Below are positions 1 to 5,895 of a DNA stretch of 40,069 bases, in pieces. The notes beneath the pieces are model-generated. The model was not told the origin of the DNA and did no database searches. It saw only the letters and a list, made by a program, of their open reading frames with translations. Each line of letters starts with the position of its first letter. Within the stretch, counting starts at the first letter, position 1. Position numbers and translations under genes: made by a program. Origin of the DNA: Solilutibacter pythonis (lineage in GTDB: Bacteria > Pseudomonadota > Gammaproteobacteria > Xanthomonadales > Xanthomonadaceae); contig NZ_RFLY01000010.1 of the NCBI RefSeq assembly GCF_003697345.1, positions 1-40,069 on the forward strand, in the 5' to 3' direction.

Positions 1-77
1 TCAGAGGCTCCCTTCACCTGCCCCTTGAGATAGGTATCTACCACTTCGCGTTTGAAGGCCGCACTGTACTTGGCCAT
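1..77 (-). CDS. IS3-family transposase OrfA, first 25 codons only
   Basis: The ATG is at 77-75 and the frame stays open to the window edge. The N-terminus MAKYSAAFKREVVDTYLKG is that of the helix-turn-helix OrfA (InsE-like) protein that binds the IS ends. The rest of OrfA and OrfB, which carries the DDE catalytic domain, lie outside the window. The gene starts about 50 bp inside the terminal repeat, as usual in this family. Confidence 0.7.
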   Translation of the reverse strand, partial: MAKYSAAFKREVVDTYLKGQVKGAS

Positions 78-127
78 GAAAAACCCCCGGAGATTGGATG
101 GGTGTCCAACTTCCGGGGGGCAGTTCA
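1..127 (-). mobile_element. End of an IS3-family (IS150-like) insertion sequence, cut by the window edge
   Basis: Read on the minus strand, the chromosome meets a terminal inverted repeat that begins TGAACTGCCCCCCGGAAG and continues to about position 96. This TG...-type end with a C-rich block followed by TTGGACACC is typical of IS150-group IS3 elements. A transposase OrfA start lies just inside it. The other end is outside the window, so target duplication and completeness cannot be judged. The outer tip (127) is 67 bp upstream of the chaA start, so the element sits directly beside the chaA promoter. Confidence 0.75.
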
Positions 128-158
128 CCCGGGCGCCGTTTTCATTTCCGTCATACAC

Positions 159-187
159 CTGCCAACAAGACGAGCAGTCGGCATAAT
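159..187 (+). promoter_or_regulatory. Candidate sigma-70 promoter of chaA, implying a leaderless mRNA
   Basis: CTGCCA (159-164), a 17-bp spacer and CATAAT (182-187). The chaA ATG begins at 194, six bases after the -10 box, so transcription would start at or next to the A of the ATG. No Shine-Dalgarno sequence precedes that ATG, which fits a leaderless transcript. Confidence 0.45.
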
Positions 188-193
188 CGCGGG

Positions 194-1285
194 ATGGCGC
201 ATACTTCGACTCACAATCCGGCCTGGACACTGGTCGCCCCCGCGATCGGCACCCTCTCCCTGCTCCTGGCCCTGACCGTCCCCACGCTTCCCGGCATCGA
301 TCTGCTGCTGGTGGTCGGGCTGTTCGGCAGCGTGGTCGCCGCCGTGCATCATGCCGAGGTCATCGCGCACAAGGTCGGGGAACCCTTCGGCACGCTGGTG
401 CTGGCGTTGGCGGTGACGGCGATCGAAGTGGCGTTGATCGTGACGATGATGCTGGCCGGCGGCGAATCCACCTCGGGGCTGGCGCGCGACACCGTGTTCG
501 CCGCGGTGATGCTGATCCTGAACGGCATCATCGGCCTCAGCCTGCTGGCCGGCAGCCGCCGCCACATCATCCAACACTACCGGGTGGATGGCGTGACCGC
601 GGCATTGACCACGCTGAGCGCCATCGTGGTGCTGACCCTGGTGCTGCCCAACTTCACCACCAGCGTGCGCGGCCCACGCTACGACGCTTCGCAACTGGTC
701 TTCATTTCCGTGGTGACTTTGGTGCTGTTCAGCGCCTTCACACTGTTCCAGACCCGGGGACATCGCGACTACTTCCTGCCGGTGGACGATGGCAACCCGG
801 CCACCGAGGACCAGGTGGAGAAACCGGACAACCTCACCGCCCTCATCAGCCTGGCCTTGCTGCTGCTGAGCCTGAGCGTGGTGGTGCTCTCGGCCAAGAA
901 ACTGGCGCCGGCCATGGAAACCGTCCTCGCCGCCATGGGCGCGCCGCATGCGGTGGTGGGTATCGTGATCGCCGCCATCGTCCTATTGCCCGAAGGCGTG
1001 GCGGCGGTGCGCGCGGCCATCAACAACCGCATACAGACCAGCCTCAATCTGGCCGTGGGCTCGGCCATCGCCAGCATCGGGCTTACCATTCCGACGGTCG
1101 CCATCGTCGCCCTCGTGATGGACTGGCCGCTGACGTTGGGGCTGGACGCGAAATCCAGCATCCTGCTATTCCTTACCCTCTTCATCACCTCGATCTCTCT
1201 GCGTACCGGCAAGACCAACACGCAGATCGCGATCGTCCATGTGGTGCTGCTCGGTACCTATCTTTTCCTGAGTTTCGTCCCCTGA
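194..1285 (+). CDS. chaA: Calcium/proton (sodium/proton) antiporter, ChaA/CaCA family
   Basis: A 363-residue inner-membrane protein with about ten hydrophobic segments. It should exchange cytoplasmic Ca2+ or Na+ for H+. Two inverted copies of the family's acidic alpha-repeat are visible: one around AHKVGEPFGTLVLALAVT...IEV in the first half and one around VLLPEGVAAVRAAINNR with SLNLAVGSAIASIGLT in the second half, each with the conserved Glu. The open frame extends upstream to 98, but that part runs into the IS end. The start at 194 gives the usual family N-terminus and sits correctly behind the -10 box. It is first in an overlapping run: its TGA shares a base with the ATG of the LOG-family gene. 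The neighbouring IS could affect its expression. Confidence 0.88.
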   Translation: MAHTSTHNPAWTLVAPAIGTLSLLLALTVPTLPGIDLLLVVGLFGSVVAAVHHAEVIAHKVGEPFGTLVLALAVTAIEVALIVTMMLAGGESTSGLARDTVFAAVMLILNGIIGLSLLAGSRRHIIQHYRVDGVTAALTTLSAIVVLTLVLPNFTTSVRGPRYDASQLVFISVVTLVLFSAFTLFQTRGHRDYFLPVDDGNPATEDQVEKPDNLTALISLALLLLSLSVVVLSAKKLAPAMETVLAAMGAPHAVVGIVIAAIVLLPEGVAAVRAAINNRIQTSLNLAVGSAIASIGLTIPTVAIVALVMDWPLTLGLDAKSSILLFLTLFITSISLRTGKTNTQIAIVHVVLLGTYLFLSFVP

Positions 1286-1905
1286 TGGCATTCGAAATCA
1301 AAACCGTCTGCGTCTATTGCGGCTCCAACACCGGCGCCCGGCCCGCATACGCCGAAGCCGCCCGCATACTCGGCACCCGCCTCGCCCGCGAGGGGAAGGC
1401 GCTGGTCTACGGGGGCGGCAACATCGGATTGATGGGCGTCGTGGCCGATGCCGCGCTCGCCGCCGGCGGCGAGGTCATCGGCATCATCCCCCGGCAATTG
1501 CTCGACATGGAGGTCGCACACCTTGGGCTCACCCGCCTCGACGTGGTCGATTCGATGCATACACGAAAAATGCGGATGTTCGAAGCCTCCGATGCCTTCA
1601 TCGCCCTGCCTGGCGGTTTCGGCACACTCGACGAAATGTTCGAAATGCTGACCTGGCGGCAGCTCGGCCTGGGCCGCAAGCCCTGCGCATTCCTCGATGT
1701 CGAGGACTTCTGGCGCCCCTTGCTGGCGATGATGGACACGATGGTGGCCGAGCGTTTCCTGCATCCCGAACAACGCGACGATCTTTGGCACGGCGAGGAG
1801 ATCGACACGCTGTTCGCCTGGCTGCGCGCCTACCAACCGGCCAATGCCCGGAAATGGCTCGACGAGAAGCGCCGCAGCCAACTTGCAACCCAGGAGGCAA
1901 CATGA
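1285..1905 (+). CDS. LOG-family protein, cytokinin riboside 5'-monophosphate phosphoribohydrolase type
   Basis: A 206-residue Rossmann-fold protein of the TIGR00730/LOG family, which hydrolyses nucleoside 5'-monophosphates at the N-glycosidic bond to base and ribose 5-phosphate. The hallmark PGGFGTLDEMFE is at residues 109-120, and the upstream conserved MHTRKMRM is at 91-98. GGGNIGLMG (43-51) is the phosphate-binding loop. The start overlaps the chaA stop (TGATG), and the end overlaps the next gene by four bases (ATGA), so the three genes are probably co-transcribed. Its true cellular substrate in bacteria of this kind is not settled. Confidence 0.9.
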   Translation: MAFEIKTVCVYCGSNTGARPAYAEAARILGTRLAREGKALVYGGGNIGLMGVVADAALAAGGEVIGIIPRQLLDMEVAHLGLTRLDVVDSMHTRKMRMFEASDAFIALPGGFGTLDEMFEMLTWRQLGLGRKPCAFLDVEDFWRPLLAMMDTMVAERFLHPEQRDDLWHGEEIDTLFAWLRAYQPANARKWLDEKRRSQLATQEAT

Positions 1906-2894
1906 CGATCCCCGCCCGCTTCGACACCTTCCGCATCCATAACGACGACGCCGGTTATCGCAGCGGCATCGAGCCGCTTGGCGTGGACGACCTCAGCCCC
2001 GGTGAAATCGTCATCAAGACCGCGTATTCATCGGTCAATTACAAGGACGCATTGGCCGGCACCGGCGAGGGCAGGATTCTGCGCCGCTTTCCGCTGGTCG
2101 GCGGCATCGACGTCGCCGGCCACGTGGTGCGCTCGCGCGATCCGGCATTCAAGGAAGGCGACGCGGTGCTCGTCACCGGCTGCGGCCAGTCCGAAACCCG
2201 TGACGGCGGCTATGGCGAATATGCACGGCTGGAATCGCGATGGGCAATCGCCCTTCCCCACGGACTGAGCCTGCGCGAATCGATGATCCTCGGCACCGCC
2301 GGCTTCACCGCCGCGCTGGCGCTGTTGCGCATGCGCGAGAACCGGCAAGTGCCGGAACTCGGCCCGATAGCGATCACCGGGGCCAGCGGCGGCGTGGGCT
2401 CGCTCGGCATCGCCATCTTCTCGCGCGCCGGTTTCGAAGTACACGCGATCAGCGGCAAAAGCGAGCAGCATGATTACCTTGAATCCCTCGGCGCGCGGGA
2501 AGTGCTGGGCCGCGATGCCCTGACCGCCGCCCGGCCGATGGAGTCGGTCCGCTTCGGCGGCGCGCTCGACAACGTGGGTGGACCGATGCTGGCCAGCCTG
2601 CTGGCGCAGACCGCCCCCTACGGCAACGTCGCCAGCGCCGGGCTGGCCGCCAGCGCCGAACTGCCGACCAGCGTCATGCCCTTCATCATCCGTGGCGTCT
2701 CGCTGCTCGGCGTAGCCTCGGCCGGTACCGCCCGCAACATCCGCGAGCAGGTCTGGACGCATCTGGCCAACGACTGGAAGCCGGCCTGCCTCGACGCCAT
2801 CTGCACCGATGAAGTGACCCTCGACGGGCTGCCGGCGGTGTTCCGAAAGATGCTGGCCGGCCATTCACTGGGCCGGACGTTGGTATGCTTCTGA
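1902..2894 (+). CDS. Zinc-free quinone-oxidoreductase-like reductase of the YhdH/AcuI (acrylyl-CoA reductase) family
   Basis: A 330-residue medium-chain dehydrogenase/reductase. The N-terminal GroES-like part has the YhdH signature SSVNYKDALAGTGEG (43-57) followed by PLVGGIDVAGHV (64-75). The NADPH-binding loop ITGASGGVGSLG is at 158-169. The cysteine and histidine pattern of zinc alcohol dehydrogenases is absent. Family members reduce acryloyl-CoA to propionyl-CoA or related enones. The start overlaps the preceding stop (ATGA), with AGGAGG placed 6-11 bases upstream. Confidence 0.9.
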   Translation: MTIPARFDTFRIHNDDAGYRSGIEPLGVDDLSPGEIVIKTAYSSVNYKDALAGTGEGRILRRFPLVGGIDVAGHVVRSRDPAFKEGDAVLVTGCGQSETRDGGYGEYARLESRWAIALPHGLSLRESMILGTAGFTAALALLRMRENRQVPELGPIAITGASGGVGSLGIAIFSRAGFEVHAISGKSEQHDYLESLGAREVLGRDALTAARPMESVRFGGALDNVGGPMLASLLAQTAPYGNVASAGLAASAELPTSVMPFIIRGVSLLGVASAGTARNIREQVWTHLANDWKPACLDAICTDEVTLDGLPAVFRKMLAGHSLGRTLVCF

Positions 2895-2963
2895 ATACGC
2901 CGCCCCCTGTTCCCGGCGCGCCGCTCAACCGGTAAAATTCTCCCGAATCAAGGGGAGCAACAC

Positions 2964-3332
2964 ATGGCACGCATCCTGGTCGTCGACGACTCGCCATCAC
3001 AATTGATGGGTATCCGCCGCATCGTGGAAAAACTCGGGCACGAATGCCTCACCGCCGAAGACGGCGCGCAAGGGCTGGAAATGGCCAGAGCCGAGCTCCC
3101 CGACCTGATCCTGATGGACGTGGTGATGCCGAACCTCAACGGTTTCCAGGCCACCCGCTCGATCGTCCGCGATGAGGCCATCAAGCACATTCCGGTGGTA
3201 CTGGTGACGACCAAGGATCAGGAAACCGACAAGGTCTGGGGGATGCGTCAGGGCGCCAAGGCTTACTTGACCAAGCCCTTCACCGACGCCCAGTTGACCG
3301 AGGTGATCGCCGAAGTGATGACACCCCCCTGA
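2964..3332 (+). CDS. pilH: PilH-like single-domain response regulator (twitching motility/chemosensory)
   Basis: A 122-residue stand-alone CheY-type receiver. Acidic pocket D8-D9, phospho-acceptor D52 in LILMDVVMPNLNG, T82/T83, and K104 in YLTKP are all present. There is no output domain. The sequence, including VVLVTTKDQETDKVWGMRQGA, matches PilH of type IV pilus systems better than CheY. It sits alone here with no pilI, pilJ or chpA beside it, so the PilH assignment is by sequence only. GGGGAG lies just upstream of the ATG, and TAAAAT at 2933-2938 is a possible -10 box. Confidence 0.85.
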   Translation: MARILVVDDSPSQLMGIRRIVEKLGHECLTAEDGAQGLEMARAELPDLILMDVVMPNLNGFQATRSIVRDEAIKHIPVVLVTTKDQETDKVWGMRQGAKAYLTKPFTDAQLTEVIAEVMTPP

Positions 3333-3334
3333 TT

Positions 3335-3627
3335 TCCCCGCCGAAGCGGGCGCGGGAATTGAAACAAGTCGCTGTTGGCGTAGACCCTGACCAGGATGGA
3401 TCACGGCCTCGCAGGCATGGGAATTGAAACCCGGATGGGAAGGCGATGGACATTGGTACGATGCCGTCCCGCCTACATGGGCGTGGGAATTGAAACCGGC
3501 TGGCCCAGCAACACGATGCTCAGCAGCTTGTCGCGCCTACGCGGGCGCGGGAATCGAAACCGCGAAAAGATTCGCGAGTGGCTGAAAGTGCTGCGGGTCA
3601 TGCCCTCACGAGCGTGGCAATTGAAAC
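3335..3627. CRISPR. Degenerate CRISPR-like array: five 31-bp repeats, four unique spacers, no cas genes
   Basis: Repeats at 3335-3365, 3400-3430, 3466-3496, 3530-3560 and 3597-3627; spacers of 34, 35, 33 and 36 bp. All repeats end in AATTGAAAC (the fourth in AATCGAAAC), preceded by GGG in the first four copies and GGC in the last. The best-preserved copy (3530) starts GTCGCGCC and can fold as CGCGCC-TACGC-GGGCGCG. This resembles 31-32 bp type I-C repeats with their ATTGAAAC tail. The 5' halves of the copies differ from one another, and the stem is shortened or shifted in most, so this is either a decaying array or a related repeat family. It starts two bases after the pilH stop. No cas gene is in the window. 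Confidence 0.6.
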
Positions 3628-3637
3628 CGCCTACATA

Positions 3638-3657
3638 GGTTGCCGATAACGGCAACC
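3638..3657. terminator. Perfect 8-bp hairpin after the last CRISPR-like repeat
   Basis: GGTTGCCG-ATAA-CGGCAACC, eleven bases after the last repeat. There is no strong T-run, so it could be a weak terminator of the pilH/array side or just a structural element. Confidence 0.4.
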
Positions 3658-3687
3658 CTCTACACACACTCTCGCGGCGAGACGAAA

Positions 3688-3708
3688 ATGCCGGGCCTGG
3701 CCCGGCAT
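3688..3708 (-). terminator. Intrinsic terminator of cbpA
   Basis: ATGCCGGGC-CTG-GCCCGGCAT, a 9-bp perfect stem. Read on the minus strand it is followed by TTTTCG, and it lies 22 bp after the cbpA stop. Confidence 0.7.
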
Positions 3709-3729
3709 TCGCATGTGCGCCCGGGTAGC

Positions 3730-4632
3730 TCAATCGCGGGCGAAGGCTTCGCGCAAATCCTCGTAGGCGGCCTTCTGGCGCTCGTTCTTCGGTACCGGCG
3801 CCAACACTTCCAGCTCGACGATCTGATCGCCCGCGGCCTCGCCCGGCAGGCCGCGGCCGCGCAGGCGAAGCTTGCGCCCGGCCTCGGAGCCAGCGGGAAT
3901 TTTCAGATCGACCGGCCCGCCCAGGGTCGGCACGGTCACGACATCGCCAAGCGCCGCCTGCCACGGCGCGACCTCCAGAACGTGGATCAGGTTGCGGCCA
4001 TCGACATCGAACTGCGGATGCGCGGCATATTCGATCTCCAGCAGCAAGTCGCCATGCGTCCCCTGCCCCTTGAGCCGGATCTTCTGCCCCGGCTTGATGC
4101 CCCTGGGGATCTTCACATCCAACGATTTGCCGTTCAGCCCGATCCGTACCGAATCCCCCTTGTACACGGCCTCCAGCGGCACCGAGAGCCTGGCCCGCGA
4201 ATCACCGCGCGGCGGCGCCTGGGTGTGCGGGCCACCAAAACCGCCGCCGCGCCGGCCACGCCCGAGCACTTGTTCGAAAAAATCGCTGAAACCGCCGCCC
4301 GCGCCACCGCCGGCGAAGATTTCGTCGAAGTCGAAATCGCCCGCGCCGGATTGTCCGTAAGCGCCCTGGCCGCCGTAATGGCCGCCACCCGGCGGTATTT
4401 CGTCGCCGGGCCGAAATCCGCGCGCGCGCAATTGATCGTAGGCGGTGCGCTTCTCCGGGTCGCGCAGGGCCTCGTAGGCCTCGTTGACGGCCTTGAATTT
4501 TTCCTCGGCACCGGCTTCCTTGCTGACATCGGGGTGGTATTTGCGCGCCAGCCGCCGGTAAGCGGTCTTGATCTCGGCCTCGCCGGCGCCGGGTTCGACG
4601 CCCAGCGTGTCGTAGTAATCCTTGAACTCCAT
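3730..4632 (-). CDS. cbpA: CbpA-type DnaJ family co-chaperone
   Basis: A 300-residue class II (type B) J-protein. The J domain is at 1-67 with HPD at 33-35, followed by a Gly/Phe-rich linker (about 80-135) and two C-terminal substrate-binding beta domains. The DnaJ cysteine zinc-finger repeats are absent, which separates it from DnaJ. It should deliver substrates to DnaK and stimulate its ATPase. The start at 4632 gives the canonical MEFKDYYDTLGV. It is divergent from the peroxiredoxin gene, and a sigma-32-like promoter lies in between, so it is probably heat-inducible. Confidence 0.92.
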   Translation of the reverse strand: MEFKDYYDTLGVEPGAGEAEIKTAYRRLARKYHPDVSKEAGAEEKFKAVNEAYEALRDPEKRTAYDQLRARGFRPGDEIPPGGGHYGGQGAYGQSGAGDFDFDEIFAGGGAGGGFSDFFEQVLGRGRRGGGFGGPHTQAPPRGDSRARLSVPLEAVYKGDSVRIGLNGKSLDVKIPRGIKPGQKIRLKGQGTHGDLLLEIEYAAHPQFDVDGRNLIHVLEVAPWQAALGDVVTVPTLGGPVDLKIPAGSEAGRKLRLRGRGLPGEAAGDQIVELEVLAPVPKNERQKAAYEDLREAFARD

Positions 4633-4676
4633 CGTCTGCCCCGCGGCTCGTTCGCATGCTCAATGCACCAACCTGG

Positions 4677-4706
4677 AAGATGGGCCTTCAGCACCGCGCG
4701 TTCAAG
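4677..4706 (-). promoter_or_regulatory. Candidate sigma-32 (heat-shock) promoter of cbpA
   Basis: On the minus strand, CTTGAAC begins at 4706 and GCCCATCTT ends at 4677, with 14 bases between the two. The heat-shock consensus is CTTGAAA, 11-16 bases, CCCCATNT. It lies 45 bp before the cbpA ATG, the right place for a co-chaperone gene. Confidence 0.5.
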
Positions 4707-4721
4707 CTCGGACACGAAATA

Positions 4722-4753
4722 TTGACACTACCTTCCAGGCCGCCACCTAGACT
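4722..4753 (+). promoter_or_regulatory. Possible promoter of the peroxiredoxin gene
   Basis: A perfect TTGACA (4722-4727) is followed by TAGACT (4748-4753), 26 bp before the ATG. The 20-bp spacer is longer than optimal, so the -10 assignment is weak. The gene could be activator-dependent. Confidence 0.3.
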
Positions 4754-4779
4754 GGACGCTTCCCCCAGGAGTCAAGCAC

Positions 4780-5262
4780 ATGAGCATCCAACCCGGCCAA
4801 CAAATACCCGAAGCCGTCCTGCAAACCCTGCGCGATGGCATGCAGAAGATCGACACCCGCCACCTGTTCGAAGGCAAGCGGGCGGTGCTCTTCGCCGTGC
4901 CCGGCGCCTTCACCCCGACTTGCTCGGAACGCCATCTGCCCGGTTACGTCGAACATGTCGATGAATTCACCCGCCGCGGTATCGAACTCATGTGTCTCTC
5001 GGTCAACGACCCGTTCGTGATGCAGGCCTGGGGCGAGGCGCAGAAGGTGCCGCCAAGCTTGTGGATGCTGGCCGACGGCAACGGCGACTTCACCCGTGCG
5101 CTCGGCCTGGAAATGGATGCCAGCGCCTATGGCATGGGCCTGCGCAGCAAGCGCTTCGCGTTGTATGTCGAGGACGGCGTGGTGCGCGACGTGCAGGTGG
5201 AGGCGCCAGGCGAATTCAAGGTCTCCGGCGCCGAACACATGCTTTCGCGGCTCCCCGACTGA
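4780..5262 (+). CDS. Peroxiredoxin, Prx5-type (glutathione/thioredoxin-dependent peroxide reductase)
   Basis: A 160-residue redoxin. The peroxidatic motif PGAFTPTCSERHLPG has T45 and C48. A second Cys is at 72 (ELMCLSVND), the position also found in Prx5 proteins. It reduces H2O2 and organic peroxides. There is no fused glutaredoxin domain, unlike some bacterial hybrids. AGGAG lies at the usual distance before the ATG. It is followed on the same strand by a bacterioferritin-like gene, which makes an oxidative-stress and iron-handling pair. Confidence 0.9.
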   Translation: MSIQPGQQIPEAVLQTLRDGMQKIDTRHLFEGKRAVLFAVPGAFTPTCSERHLPGYVEHVDEFTRRGIELMCLSVNDPFVMQAWGEAQKVPPSLWMLADGNGDFTRALGLEMDASAYGMGLRSKRFALYVEDGVVRDVQVEAPGEFKVSGAEHMLSRLPD

Positions 5263-5297
5263 TCGCATTCCCTCCCCCCCCCCACGGAGTTCAAGCC

Positions 5298-5882
5298 ATG
5301 AGCAAGAAAAGCCAGAAGTCCGCCAAGAAGCCCGCCAAGCCATCGGCCGATGCCGGCTTCACTTCCACCAAGGCGTTGCGCGAGCGCGCCCGAAAGAACA
5401 TCGAACAGGGTGCGGTGACACCCAGTTACAGCGCCGAGCGCGAGGTGGTGATCGAGAAACTCAACGAATCGCTGGCCACCGAGTGGATCTGCGTGCTGCG
5501 CTACATGCGCCACTACTTCATGGCCCAGGGCATGCTGGCCGATGCGGTCAAAGCCGAGTTCCTGGAACACGCCAAGCAGGAACAGGCGCATGCCGACCTG
5601 ATCGCCGAGCGCATCGTCCAACTGGGCGGCGAACCCGACCTCGACCCAGCCACCTTGGCCGGGCGCTCGCACGCCGAGTACGTGGAAGGCAAGAACCTGC
5701 GCGACATGGTGCGCGAGAATCTGATCGCCGAACGTATCGCCATCGATGCCTACCGCGAGCTGATTGATTTCGTCGGCGACAAGGACACCACCACCAAGCG
5801 GATGCTGATGCATATCCTGGCGCAGGAAGAGGAGCATGCCGACGAATTCGCCGACCTGCTGAACGGCTGGATTGGCGACTGA
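5298..5882 (+). CDS. Bacterioferritin-like ferritin-fold protein with a basic N-terminal tail
   Basis: A 194-residue four-helix ferritin-like protein. Candidate di-iron ligands are E62, E95, H98, E145, E177 and H180, the E...ExxH...E...ExxH pattern of bacterioferritin and Dps-like ferroxidases. No obvious haem-ligating Met was identified. Residues 1-20 are Lys/Ser/Ala/Pro-rich and could bind DNA, as the Lys-rich tails of Dps proteins do; this is inference. A run of ten C (5274-5283) lies just before the GGAG ribosome site. It is convergent with pbpC, 13 bp away. Confidence 0.85.
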   Translation: MSKKSQKSAKKPAKPSADAGFTSTKALRERARKNIEQGAVTPSYSAEREVVIEKLNESLATEWICVLRYMRHYFMAQGMLADAVKAEFLEHAKQEQAHADLIAERIVQLGGEPDLDPATLAGRSHAEYVEGKNLRDMVRENLIAERIAIDAYRELIDFVGDKDTTTKRMLMHILAQEEEHADEFADLLNGWIGD

Positions 5883-5895
5883 ACTCGGCCACGCC

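Noticed and set aside
98-193. N-terminal extension of chaA starting at 98
   Set aside because: It begins inside the IS terminal repeat and is not part of the conserved protein; the promoter -10 box lies within it.
125-949. Long antisense ORF opposite chaA
   Set aside because: It is a shadow frame of a clear membrane protein; its Gln/His-rich composition is typical of antisense frames in GC-rich genes.
3396-3638. Small ORF across the repeat array, with repeated GIET
   Set aside because: The repeated peptide is only the translation of the CRISPR-like repeats; there is no ribosome site.
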